From Lacibacter cauensis (GTDB lineage: Bacteria; Bacteroidota; Bacteroidia; Chitinophagales; Chitinophagaceae): a DNA stretch of 64,000 bases. The stretch is from NCBI RefSeq assembly GCF_007830055.1, contig NZ_VLLE01000006.1, positions 248,001-312,000 of the forward strand, written 5' to 3'. Position numbers and translations under genes: made by a program. The notes beneath the pieces are model-generated. The model saw only the letters and a program-made list of their open reading frames with translations, had not been told where the DNA came from and did not search any database. Shown here piece by piece: positions 9,978-18,693 of this stretch; position 1 is the stretch's first letter; every line of letters begins with the position of its first letter.

Positions 9978-11030
9978 TTAATCGTTGGTGAATTTTGGAT
10001 TATCGTTTTTAAACGCAAATACTATTTCCCAATCGCCCGGTTCATAAATGGCAAAGTCGAGCCCGAGTACTGCAGTTTCTCTGCCTCCATTAAAACCAAG
10101 ACGAGAATAACTGAATCTTGTTTTTGCACGACGGCCATCAGAAGTGGTGAAGCGTGTAGGAACTTCCACAGCAGGTATTGGATAAGCCATTTTATAGGTA
10201 ACACCTGTTGCGGTTATTTGCTTTTCAAAACCATGCACCAGGTTGTTCCAGTCTGTTTCAGCAAATTTTGCAGGATCAATCGGGTTGTACAGCGTATCAA
10301 GAAAACGGAAGGTTAAGGTGTTGGTTGCAGGCACACCTGCTTTTACTATTTTGCGTATATACACATCAACATCATTGTACGAAAGATAACGGTTGGTATT
10401 TGCTCCTTTAATGTTGGTAACAACAGAAGCATATACACCATTCGATACAGGTTGCCCTGTTGATGCGTTGTAGTTAGAAGGTTCGTAAGGGCGCTCCTTC
10501 AACGGCATCAGTTTAATATTACGATAATACCTGCGGCCACCCGAATTCGACAACTCTACATCAAACAAATAACCTGAATCGGGTTGCGAACGTACAAATG
10601 CCGAACGAGCTTCTGCCCACATGGTAAATGCTCCTGAGTGTGGCCCTATTTCAAACAACGGACGGTATTGCTTTACACGTTTTGCTTCAATTTCTGCAAC
10701 CGATTTTTCAGTTCCATCATAAGCTTCTTTCCAAACCATCACGGGAAAAACATCGGTAAGTTCCGGTGCAGGATCGCCATTACGTCTGCGTGGATTTACA
10801 ATTTTAAAATCGGAAGGATAGGTAGTACTGCCCTGGTAAAAATTATCAGTAAAAAATGTTGTACGTCCCAACACCGGTTGATACGTATCGATGGTGTATT
10901 GCGAATCGGCTCCTACCGTTTCTCTTTCCTTTGGTAGGTATTTTTTACAGGCACTTGCAGCCAACAGTACAGCAACTGCAAGCATGTAGTAACGGCGTTT
11001 ACGCACAACTTTTTGTATTTTCTTATTCAT
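9978..11030 (-). CDS. DUF5007-like surface lipoprotein of the SusC/SusD operon
   Basis: The 350-residue protein has a basic n-region, a hydrophobic stretch and a lipobox (Cys28 in LLAASAC). The rest is mostly beta, without a recognisable catalytic motif. The recurring words FTMWAEARSAFV and VELSNSGGRRYYRN and the closing segment 'EPGDWEIVFAFKNDNP' fit my memory of DUF5007, a Bacteroidota lipoprotein family seen next to SusC/SusD genes. It lies between a FAS1 lipoprotein gene (40 bp upstream) and the second SusC gene. By position it could be a surface glycan- or protein-binding protein (an SGBP analogue), which is inference. Confidence 0.6.
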   Translation of the reverse strand: MNKKIQKVVRKRRYYMLAVAVLLAASACKKYLPKERETVGADSQYTIDTYQPVLGRTTFFTDNFYQGSTTYPSDFKIVNPRRRNGDPAPELTDVFPVMVWKEAYDGTEKSVAEIEAKRVKQYRPLFEIGPHSGAFTMWAEARSAFVRSQPDSGYLFDVELSNSGGRRYYRNIKLMPLKERPYEPSNYNASTGQPVSNGVYASVVTNIKGANTNRYLSYNDVDVYIRKIVKAGVPATNTLTFRFLDTLYNPIDPAKFAETDWNNLVHGFEKQITATGVTYKMAYPIPAVEVPTRFTTSDGRRAKTRFSYSRLGFNGGRETAVLGLDFAIYEPGDWEIVFAFKNDNPKFTND

Positions 11031-11070
11031 CGTTATCTTCTGTTTTAGAGAAAATGAGATTTACTAGTGC

Positions 11071-11757
11071 TTATCGTTTATTAACCCGTTTAATAAAATC
11101 ATTTCCGAATCCAAAATCATGACCGGCGGGTAAGAGGTGCACAATTCCGTTTGTTGTTTTAATATCTACAGTAATGGTGTTAACCCTTACCCAGTTACGT
11201 GTAAAAATGGAGTTACGGGGATCGCTGAAGGTGATTGCCTTGGGGCCACCACCTAAAAAGCCCGATGCATTGGTTGCTACATACTGCAACTGCATATTGT
11301 AATCGTAGCGGAAAGAAGCATAGAGTTTACCATCAGTAAATCCTTTCAGGCTATCAGTATTTTGCAAACCTGGAATAATATAGCGGCAAACAAATGTGTC
11401 GAGCAATGCAGAATCAATTGTTGCAAGCGACAACTTCGGCATAGCAGGAATAGAATCTTTACGAGCCTGGTTAATATTAAAAAGCGCCAGTTCAAAACTT
11501 CGGTTATTCGCTGCAAACAGTGTAATACTGCCCGACTTAAGTGCATCGGTTAAACCTGTTAACCGGCTTGCTACAAATAACAGCGAATCATACACACCTG
11601 TTTGTGCTGTAAGATATTCGTAGGTAGATCCTTTAAACGTACCTGCTGTGTTTGTATAATTGTAGTACTCTTTGTTGTTCTTGCTGCAACCTGCCAGGCT
11701 TGCTGCAGTTAACACACATACTGCAATCACTAAAAAATTATTTCTGATAAAGCTCAT
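11071..11757 (-). CDS. Fasciclin (FAS1) domain lipoprotein
   Basis: The 228-residue protein carries a lipoprotein signal (Cys24 in AASLAGC) and one FAS1-like domain. The H1 motif is SGSITLFAANNRSFELAL (about residues 75-92), in which the usual Pro of 'FAPTN' is replaced by Ala. The H2-like segment near the end is TNGIVHLLP. The helix before H1 (GVYDSLLFVASRLTGLTDAL) matches the equivalent part of the FAS1 protein at 4446-5159. The gene follows a SusD gene by 50 bp and precedes the DUF5007-like gene. It is probably an adhesive or ligand-binding component at the cell surface. Confidence 0.75.
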   Translation of the reverse strand: MSFIRNNFLVIAVCVLTAASLAGCSKNNKEYYNYTNTAGTFKGSTYEYLTAQTGVYDSLLFVASRLTGLTDALKSGSITLFAANNRSFELALFNINQARKDSIPAMPKLSLATIDSALLDTFVCRYIIPGLQNTDSLKGFTDGKLYASFRYDYNMQLQYVATNASGFLGGGPKAITFSDPRNSIFTRNWVRVNTITVDIKTTNGIVHLLPAGHDFGFGNDFIKRVNKR

Positions 11758-11807
11758 TGTTACGTTTTTACTTTTCTGAAAACATTTCGTTTATACCAAC
11801 AACCTGC

Positions 11808-13385
11808 TTATTGCCAGTAGGCATTTTGTGTAATCTTTGCATTCCTGTTTAACACATCCTGCGCTATCGGCCAGTAAATGCCACCTTTATCTATCAATTC
11901 ATTAAATGCAGCATTGGTACGTTTTAATTTATTGAAGCGAACCTGATCGTACCATCTCCAACCCTCGCCCATTAATTCTCTTCTGCGCTCTGCAAAAACT
12001 TCTGTTAACAGATCACGTGATGGTGCAGGCGATATAGATGCAAGACCTCTTACACCTCTTACTGCATTCAGTTCCTGGTACGCAGCATCTGTTTGTCCTA
12101 ATACTGCCAATGCTTCTGCACGGAGTAATTTTATTTCTTCGAGGCGTGTAAATACAATAGATGAATTAAATACAGCAAACTGTCCGGCATTACCAACATT
12201 ACCATCTACCACTCTTATCTTTTTAAATACAGGAACCGCTGCGCTGTAATTTTCGAAGTAGTTGGTATAAATGGTTTGTTGTACAGAAGCAGGGTCTACA
12301 CCAAAACGTTGATCGGTTCCGCCGTTACTCCTGGGGAATATAGCTGCGATTGAATCTTTTGGAACATAGATTTCGGGCAGCGGTTTCGACATTGGATACA
12401 AGGTTGTATTTGCCAAGGTGAGCTGCTCAATATGTCCTTCCGAAGTGGTTTCGCCAAGGTTTCGGTTAAAGCTGAAACCAAGCAGCTGGTTGTAATTATT
12501 ATTTACGCCACTGTTGAACAGTGTTGTTACAAGATTGCTTGTACTTACTAAAGAGAGATTACTTTTTGAAGCATTGTTAACGATATACTCAGTATAAACA
12601 GCAGCATCAATATAACGGCCCTGCCATGCAGCCACATGTGCAAGAATTGCATACGCTGCCAAACGTGTAACCGGCGCATTTAACCATTGTGAAGAATTAT
12701 AACCATAATAATTGTTTGGATAAAGTTGCGCAGGATCAACACCGGAATAAAGGAATGGAAGACTTGGCGCTACCTGGATCAACTCCTGCTCTGCAAAAGA
12801 AAGCACAGCATTCTGGCTTGTACGTGGTAATGCATCAAAACTTCCTTCTTTTGTATTAACGATCAACGGAACATCGCCCCAAATGCGTACCATGTAGAAA
12901 TAAGTGAATGCACGAATAGCTCTTGCCTGTGCAACATCCAGTTTGTAATACGATTCGGTATAACGCTGATCTGCTTTACAACCACCCACCCGTTCAATAA
13001 ACAGATTACTTGCATTTATTACTGCATAAAACCTGCGCCAGTTTGTAACGGCATCAATTGTTGGAAACGATGCATTGAGTTTACCATCAATCACTGCCTT
13101 CAGATCGGTTCTGTAAACTGAAAGAAAATCTCCGTTACGCAGCTCGCCCCACATCCAATGCGCATTGTTATCTGCGAGTGCTGCACGCAACAAACCATAC
13201 AGCCCCATCAAACCACTTCTTGCATCTTCGTACGAATCCCAATGTCCCAGTTCATCGGCCTGGCGAGACGATTTGATGTCCAGTTGTTTATTACAAGCTC
13301 CCATGAAAAGCATCAATACTGTAGCAAGCAGCACTTTTTTTCCAATCTGCATTGCTTTGTTTGTTGCTGTTGAAATCATCTTCAT
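11808..13385 (-). CDS. SusD/RagB-family nutrient-binding outer-membrane lipoprotein
   Basis: SusD-like protein paired with the SusC gene at 13413-16364, 27 bp upstream. The listed start gives 525 residues. Met12 (start 13352) would give a compact 20-residue lipoprotein signal ending LFMGAC and may be the true start. The C-terminal SusD hallmark is clear: ERRRELMGEGWRWYDQVRFNKL-like, followed by 'YWPIAQDVLNRNAKITQN'. The TPR-like helical core around 'KLLRAEALAVLGQTDAAYQELNAVR' is also typical. It differs well beyond simple duplication from the SusD at 5192-6748, so the two modules probably bind different parts or kinds of ligand. Confidence 0.92.
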   Translation of the reverse strand: MKMISTATNKAMQIGKKVLLATVLMLFMGACNKQLDIKSSRQADELGHWDSYEDARSGLMGLYGLLRAALADNNAHWMWGELRNGDFLSVYRTDLKAVIDGKLNASFPTIDAVTNWRRFYAVINASNLFIERVGGCKADQRYTESYYKLDVAQARAIRAFTYFYMVRIWGDVPLIVNTKEGSFDALPRTSQNAVLSFAEQELIQVAPSLPFLYSGVDPAQLYPNNYYGYNSSQWLNAPVTRLAAYAILAHVAAWQGRYIDAAVYTEYIVNNASKSNLSLVSTSNLVTTLFNSGVNNNYNQLLGFSFNRNLGETTSEGHIEQLTLANTTLYPMSKPLPEIYVPKDSIAAIFPRSNGGTDQRFGVDPASVQQTIYTNYFENYSAAVPVFKKIRVVDGNVGNAGQFAVFNSSIVFTRLEEIKLLRAEALAVLGQTDAAYQELNAVRGVRGLASISPAPSRDLLTEVFAERRRELMGEGWRWYDQVRFNKLKRTNAAFNELIDKGGIYWPIAQDVLNRNAKITQNAYWQ

Positions 13386-13412
13386 GATTACTGATTATTT
13401 TAAATGATTCTA

Positions 13413-16364
13413 TTATAATTCTATTCTAACACCTGCTATAACTGTTCGTGAAAGCGGTAATCCATAACCTGTATAAATACCGTTGTAGTTCACCAGTTCA
13501 GGATCATCGCCTTTGAAAGAGGTAATGGTTAAGAGGTTGGTGCCTGTTATGTAAAACACACAACTGCGCAGCGATTTCTGTTTTGCGTTTGCTTTTGCCA
13601 GCTCGTAACTGAGCGTTACAGACCGCAGCTTCAAGAAAGAAGCATTATCGAGGAACAGGCTTTGATCGAGACGGTAAGGCACTACCGAACTCCATGGATT
13701 GTACATGGGATAGCCCGACAAATCCATTTTCTTTTGCCAGAATGTAATTTCTTTTACAGAGTTGATATTATTACTCGCTTCTACATTAATAAAATCGAGA
13801 CGTGATGATGCATACTGATTTAATACCTGGTGGCCCAATGCTGTATAAAACTGCATATCGAGGGTAAATGCTTTATAAGCAAGTGTTGTACTGAAACCAC
13901 CTGTAACTTTTGGCAAATAGTTCCCTGTTACGAGTTTATCCTCATCGTTGATGCGGAAATCATTGTTTAAATCTAACCACCAGGGATCGCCCATTGTAAC
14001 AGGCACACCACGATAGTTCAATGCTACGCCTGTTTGCGGGTTAACGGTGATCTGGCTTTGACGTTTATACGTGCCGAAATTTTTCAGTAACCAGAATGCG
14101 TCGATACGTTTACCAACAACCAGTTTATTGTTACCGATGATGAGCTCGTTTAAACCACCGGGCAAGCCAACAAGTTTGTTTCTGTTATAATTAAAGTTGG
14201 AAGAAATACTCCAGCTGATACGATGGTTCTCTGCAGGAAGAATATTGGCAAACATGGTAAAGTCGATACCGTTGTTGCGCACATGCAGTCCCGATTTGTA
14301 AGCACCGGTATAACCCCATTCTGTTGGTACAGGTACAGGCAACAGCATCTGTTTATCTTCTCTGTTATACACATCAATACCAAATTTGAGATTGCTGTTC
14401 AAGAAAGCCATCCGCACAGCAAGGTTCGACTGTTCGCTGCGTGCCCAGGGTATACCATAACCAACCCATCCACTGGTATACGGTCTTGATATGCCCGGAA
14501 TACCTGCATAAGAACCCAATGTTGGTTCATTACCCCAACCCATATCTACACGGTATTGAGCACCTGCATTAAAACGGTCGTCATTCAACAATCTTCCTAA
14601 ACGTGCCCACGATGCGTTTACGGTAAATGCATTCATGTTGGTTAATGCATCGCCATACTGTTTCTTCACATCCCATTCAACGCCACCGGAAAAATTCGTC
14701 GTCCAGCGGTTATCCGGTTGCATGTTCGATGAGCCATCCCTGCTTACTACAGCATGCAGCTTTACTACATCATCAAAGGAGTATGTTGCTTTACCCGAAA
14801 AAGAAGCCAACGCCGAACGCATTTTACTTGGGAAATAATACACTCTGAATGCAGCAGGCAGTAAATAGTCGCTTCCGGTAGCACCATTTACAACATTGAT
14901 CTTCACGAAATCGTTAGGACCATTGTAAGCATAGGCATAATCGTACTTATAAGTATCGGCCATAAAATTCTGGCCTGCTTCGAGCATTAATTTTTGTTTA
15001 CGGTTTACATCAATTTGGTAGGTTGCCGTATTACTTACTACCATCCGTTGATTGTAGCCGAAATAATTTGACACGAAATTGTTCTTCTCTAATAAAGTAG
15101 TTGGCCAGAAAACATCACGAATACCTTCATTATAATCGAATGCAATACGGCCACGGTAACTGAATTTGTTAAGGTTGGCTGATAAAGCAAAATAACCTTG
15201 AATAACGTTAGATGTATTATTATCGATTACCTTATTAAACTCGTTCAGATAGGCACTGTATAAATTTTTATTAGGTGTAAGCGGGTTGGTTAAATCGGGG
15301 ATATACCGTTGTTCTGCGAGGCGGTCACGTATGTTACGGTTACGTGTACGTTCTAAACGGTTATAGTTAAGCATGCTCGATACCATTAACCATTTAATGG
15401 GAGCAGCATTAATAAAGAACGATCCTGTGTAGCGGTTGATGGCTGTACGATCGGCACTGGATGCATTTTTTGTAGCACTTCCGAAGAACCTGAAATTAGC
15501 ACGCTCCGATCCGCCTGTTAAGCTCAGATCAAGATTGTACAGCGCAGCATTATCGAAATACTTATCGCCCCAGTTTGCCGGACCATAATAATCAGCATTT
15601 GTTGAATCTCTTAAGTACGGCGGATAATTCAACCTGTCTGCGATTGTACCAAAACGATCGTAAAATGGTTTGCGGAAATTATTTTCGTAAGCTGCATTTA
15701 CAGGCGTATAGGATGGCTTCATTGCATAACCATAATAACTGTTTACCGTTATTTCTCTGTAACCGGAATGTGCATTCTTTGTTGTAATCCAGATAGCACC
15801 GTTTGCTGCAACCGGACCCAAAGCCGCAAGTGTAACCGGGTCTTTAATAATTTCAATCGATTCAATATTATCGGGACTAATGGCTGCAAGCAGATTGGTA
15901 GCAGGGCCAATACGGTTAAAATCGTACTTCTGTATTTCGTAAGCAAAAGGATTATCCTGTGCTAGCGGAATACCATTCAAAAAAATTGCTGCCTGCTGAT
16001 CGAACAATTCACGTTTGCTGAGTAATGGAGAGGAGATGCCACGAATAAACACATTCTGCTCGCTGCCAGGTTCACCACTTGGCTCCTGCACATGCACACC
16101 TGCAGCGTTACCTTTCACTATTTGCTGTAACGAAATAACCGGCTGCTTGAGCGCATAACGCAAAGGCACAAAGCTGATTTCTTTAAACCCTGCTGTTGCA
16201 GTTTCTACTTTAATACCATTGGTAACAAGCATTTGTACAGAGTCGCCTTTGAGAGAGGCTGAAGTAGTGTCGGATTGGGCACTTGCATTACCAATAAAAG
16301 AAAACAGGAATGCACCAACAATAAGCTTCTGTGCTGTCGCAGACAGAATCATTCGCTTCTTCAT
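13413..16364 (-). CDS. SusC/RagA-family TonB-dependent transporter lacking the usual N-terminal extension
   Basis: First gene of the 16-kb operon. It has 983 residues, with a signal peptide ending GNASAQ at residue 30. The mature N-terminus is short. The plug begins almost at once, with VISLQQIVKGNAAGVHVQEPSG and NVFIRGISSP at residues ~75-115, and the carboxypeptidase-regulatory-like domain found in the other two SusC proteins here is absent. A plausible TonB-contact segment (IKVETATAGFKEISFVPLRYAL) precedes the plug. The barrel ends with an aromatic-poor 'RTVIAGVRIEL', unlike the usual terminal Phe. Expression likely starts at the promoter 312 bp upstream. The family is sure; the reduced N-terminus could change energisation or regulation. 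Confidence 0.92.
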   Translation of the reverse strand: MKKRMILSATAQKLIVGAFLFSFIGNASAQSDTTSASLKGDSVQMLVTNGIKVETATAGFKEISFVPLRYALKQPVISLQQIVKGNAAGVHVQEPSGEPGSEQNVFIRGISSPLLSKRELFDQQAAIFLNGIPLAQDNPFAYEIQKYDFNRIGPATNLLAAISPDNIESIEIIKDPVTLAALGPVAANGAIWITTKNAHSGYREITVNSYYGYAMKPSYTPVNAAYENNFRKPFYDRFGTIADRLNYPPYLRDSTNADYYGPANWGDKYFDNAALYNLDLSLTGGSERANFRFFGSATKNASSADRTAINRYTGSFFINAAPIKWLMVSSMLNYNRLERTRNRNIRDRLAEQRYIPDLTNPLTPNKNLYSAYLNEFNKVIDNNTSNVIQGYFALSANLNKFSYRGRIAFDYNEGIRDVFWPTTLLEKNNFVSNYFGYNQRMVVSNTATYQIDVNRKQKLMLEAGQNFMADTYKYDYAYAYNGPNDFVKINVVNGATGSDYLLPAAFRVYYFPSKMRSALASFSGKATYSFDDVVKLHAVVSRDGSSNMQPDNRWTTNFSGGVEWDVKKQYGDALTNMNAFTVNASWARLGRLLNDDRFNAGAQYRVDMGWGNEPTLGSYAGIPGISRPYTSGWVGYGIPWARSEQSNLAVRMAFLNSNLKFGIDVYNREDKQMLLPVPVPTEWGYTGAYKSGLHVRNNGIDFTMFANILPAENHRISWSISSNFNYNRNKLVGLPGGLNELIIGNNKLVVGKRIDAFWLLKNFGTYKRQSQITVNPQTGVALNYRGVPVTMGDPWWLDLNNDFRINDEDKLVTGNYLPKVTGGFSTTLAYKAFTLDMQFYTALGHQVLNQYASSRLDFINVEASNNINSVKEITFWQKKMDLSGYPMYNPWSSVVPYRLDQSLFLDNASFLKLRSVTLSYELAKANAKQKSLRSCVFYITGTNLLTITSFKGDDPELVNYNGIYTGYGLPLSRTVIAGVRIEL

Positions 16365-16675
16365 AATTAACTAGTTAGTTTAGGTTTATATCCAAAAAAC
16401 ACTGCAGCAGTTAACAGCAGTTTTCCTGTCTATCAAAATCAATCTCCACCTTTCAGGCTCTTGATCAAATTCGCTTCAATCTTCTAATCGGGCTGCACTG
16501 GAATAATCTTATCCTTATCATTTAATCTCCTGTTTACTCGATACAACTTATATCAAACAGGATAAAGGATTTTCAATCGTAATCAAGCAAATCGTTCTCG
16601 ACAGTCTTTTCATACATCGTCAACTTTATCGAACGATTACTTTGTTGTGATGTAATGATTAACTCTTCGTTAAAC

Positions 16676-16707
16676 CAAATTTAGACGGGTGATTTTATCT
16701 CTCCAAA
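16676..16707 (-). promoter_or_regulatory. Bacteroidota-type promoter of the SusC/SusD/FAS1/M60 operon
   Basis: On the minus strand, TTTG (16707-16704) is followed after 20 bp by TAAATTTG (16683-16676), an exact match to the Bacteroidota -33 TTTG / -7 TAnnTTTG consensus. Transcription would start near 16669, leaving a leader of about 300 nt before the SusC start. Two identical boxes lie directly upstream. Confidence 0.65.
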
Positions 16708-16728
16708 AGCCCTGAAACCCTTTACACT

Positions 16729-16763
16729 TGCGCAAACGGTTGAAAAACCTGCGCAAACGGTTG
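16729..16763. promoter_or_regulatory. Two identical 14-bp direct boxes 21 bp apart, upstream of the SusC operon promoter
   Basis: The word TGCGCAAACGGTTG occurs at 16729-16742 and again at 16750-16763, a 21-bp period (two helical turns). The boxes lie 22 bp upstream of the -33 element. The core CAAACGGTTG fits the LacI-family half-site pattern CAAnCGnTTG, but direct repeats of this period next to a -33 element are also typical of AraC-type or hybrid two-component activators. No regulator gene is adjacent. Confidence 0.6.
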
Positions 16764-16936
16764 TGCTATTTTTCAAAGAAAAAGTTGGCACATAGTATTT
16801 CGGGCCGATCGTGGGTTTACAAGAAAAAAAGAATGCATTCTGTGTGTTAATTTTGGTCACTAAAATTGCCATTGCAAAGAATATTATCGTGATTTTCGCC
16901 CTCTAAACAGCATTCGCAGATTTGCCCTATTTCATT

Positions 16937-16944
16937 TAGTTTTG
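16937..16944 (+). promoter_or_regulatory. Possible -7 element of recN
   Basis: TAGTTTTG matches TAnnTTTG and ends 8 bp before the recN ATG. Transcription would start within a few bases of the start codon, giving a leaderless or near-leaderless mRNA. No good -33 TTTG is at the expected distance, so this is a weak call. Confidence 0.35.
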
Positions 16945-16952
16945 AGCTGCTT

Positions 16953-18605
16953 ATGTTGCTACATTTATCTATACAGAATTTTGCGATTATTGATGAGCTT
17001 ACTGTCGACTTTCAGCAAGGGCTGAATATTATTACCGGTGAAACCGGCGCCGGTAAATCTATTTTACTGGGAGCATTGGGCCTGGTTTTAGGTAACCGTG
17101 CCGACAGCTCTGCCTTACGTGCGCCCGATAAGAAGTGTATTGTTGAAGCCACGTTCAGCAGTAATAAAAAACAACTGCAGCAATGGTTAACACAAAATGA
17201 AATTGATATTGAGGAAGAACTGATTTTACGCAGAGAGATTGCAGCCACTGGAAAATCGAGAGCGTTTATTAACGATACACCCGTTACACTTACACAGCTG
17301 AAAGAACTTACCGCTGCTTTGGTTGATCTGCACCAGCAGTTCGATACATTGGAATTAGGCGAAGAGGATTTCCAGCGTGAGGTGATTGATGCATTGGCGG
17401 GCTGTACAGAAACAGTAGAACACTACCGCACGCAATACCTCAGTTTTGCCCGTTTGCAAAAAGAACTGGAACAGTTAAAGCAACAACAGCTTCAACAACA
17501 AAAAGAACAGGATTACAAGCAGTTTTTACTGGATGAACTGGAGCAAGCTTCATTTAAAGAAAACGAATTGGAAGAGGCCGAGCAGGAATTAAAACTGTTG
17601 AACAGTGCTGAAAGCATTGCGGCAGTGTTAACCGATTCGGTTTCTTTTCTAAAAGACGGCGAAACCCCTGTTGTGCAACAACTGAAAATTGTACTGCAAC
17701 GTTTACAGCAATACAAAGATGTACATCCCGATATCAGCAACATCAGCCAACGGTTGTTGAGTGCGCAAATTGAACTGAGCGATATTGCTTCGGAGCTCGA
17801 TCATTTGCAAAACAGCATCAGCATTGATGAAGCACGTATGCAGCAGTTAAATGAACGGATGGAGATCGGTTATAAACTGCAGAAAAAGCACGGACTGCAT
17901 TCTACCAACGAACTCCTTGCCTTACAACAACAACTGGAAAATGAACTGCAGGCCGTAGCGGATGCAGACAACACCATTGCTGCAAAAGAAAAAGAAGCGG
18001 AGCAATTAAAACTGCAGCTGGAGAAAGAAGCTAAAGCTATTCATCAGTTACGCAGCAAACAAACAGAGCCATTTGTGAAACAGGTAAACGCATTGCTTGC
18101 ACGTGTAGGCATGCCCAATGCACAATTAAAAGTTGAACTCACTACGGGTGCATTGCAACCCTATGGTATCGATAAAATTAATTTCCTGTTTGATGCCAAT
18201 AAAAGCAACCGCTTTGAACCAATCAGTAAAGTTGCCAGTGGTGGTGAGTTAAGTCGCTTAATGCTTTGTATTAAATCGCTGGTAGCCGAACGTATTTCAC
18301 TTTCCACAATGCTTTTCGATGAAATTGATACGGGCATCAGTGGTGAGGCTGCAAAGCAGGTAGGCATTTTATTAAAGGAGCTGGCGAATCGTCAACAGGT
18401 AATCACCATTACACATTTACCACAAATTGCTGCGAAAGCCGAAGCACATTATTTTGTTTATAAACAGGATGAACAATCTGTTATTAAAACTAAAATCCGC
18501 AGGTTGACAAAAGATGAGCAGATCGAAGCAGTGGCAAAAATGCTCAGCGGAGAAAAACCTACCGATTCATCACTTGTTACTGCAAGAGAAATGGTAACGG
18601 GTTAA
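16953..18605 (+). CDS. recN: DNA repair protein RecN
   Basis: SMC-like ATPase of double-strand-break repair, acting in the cytoplasm with RecA. The 550-residue length is normal for the family. The N-terminus (LLHLSIQNFAIIDELTVDF) is the RecN signature; Walker A is GETGAGKS at residues 29-36. The middle (about 155-370) is coiled coil, rich in Glu, Gln and Leu. The C-terminal head has SKVASGGELSRLMLCIKSL (ABC signature) and LFDEIDTGISG (Walker B), followed by QVITITHLPQIAA. It stands alone on the plus strand, divergent from the SusC operon and convergent with xylA, and ends at a hairpin terminator shared with xylA. Confidence 0.97.
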   Translation: MLLHLSIQNFAIIDELTVDFQQGLNIITGETGAGKSILLGALGLVLGNRADSSALRAPDKKCIVEATFSSNKKQLQQWLTQNEIDIEEELILRREIAATGKSRAFINDTPVTLTQLKELTAALVDLHQQFDTLELGEEDFQREVIDALAGCTETVEHYRTQYLSFARLQKELEQLKQQQLQQQKEQDYKQFLLDELEQASFKENELEEAEQELKLLNSAESIAAVLTDSVSFLKDGETPVVQQLKIVLQRLQQYKDVHPDISNISQRLLSAQIELSDIASELDHLQNSISIDEARMQQLNERMEIGYKLQKKHGLHSTNELLALQQQLENELQAVADADNTIAAKEKEAEQLKLQLEKEAKAIHQLRSKQTEPFVKQVNALLARVGMPNAQLKVELTTGALQPYGIDKINFLFDANKSNRFEPISKVASGGELSRLMLCIKSLVAERISLSTMLFDEIDTGISGEAAKQVGILLKELANRQQVITITHLPQIAAKAEAHYFVYKQDEQSVIKTKIRRLTKDEQIEAVAKMLSGEKPTDSSLVTAREMVTG

Positions 18606-18645
18606 TACTTCCTTCCAATTATCAATTACAATACTGCATAAAAAA

Positions 18646-18664
18646 CCCCTTCATTGCGAAGGGG
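18646..18664. terminator. Bidirectional terminator between recN and xylA
   Basis: CCCCTTC (18646-18652), loop ATTGC, GAAGGGG (18658-18664), flanked by A5 on the left and a T-run on the right. It can end transcription from recN on the plus strand and from xylA on the minus strand. Confidence 0.85.
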
Positions 18665-18693
18665 ATTTTTTTATGCTATTCAACTACGCCCGT

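Larger units (their letters stand above)
16365..16952. other. 588-bp divergent intergenic region between the SusC operon and recN
   Basis: The region separates the minus-strand SusC/SusD operon from plus-strand recN. It holds a good minus-strand promoter (16676-16707), a pair of identical direct boxes (16729-16763) and a possible recN -7 element (16937-16944). The stretch 16365-16669 would be an approximately 300-nt untranslated leader of the SusC operon; I see no strong hairpin or riboswitch motif in it. The only open frame, 63 codons at 16681-16872 on the minus strand, overlaps the promoter elements and shows no protein-like features. Confidence 0.7.

Noticed and set aside
1-16364. Conjugative or other mobile element carrying the dual SusC/SusD operon
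   Set aside because: No integrase, transposase, tRNA junction or direct-repeat boundary was seen in the window, and codon use looks like that of the neighbours.
16681-16872. Minus-strand 63-codon open frame upstream of recN
   Set aside because: It overlaps a consensus promoter and tandem regulatory boxes and has no protein-like composition.
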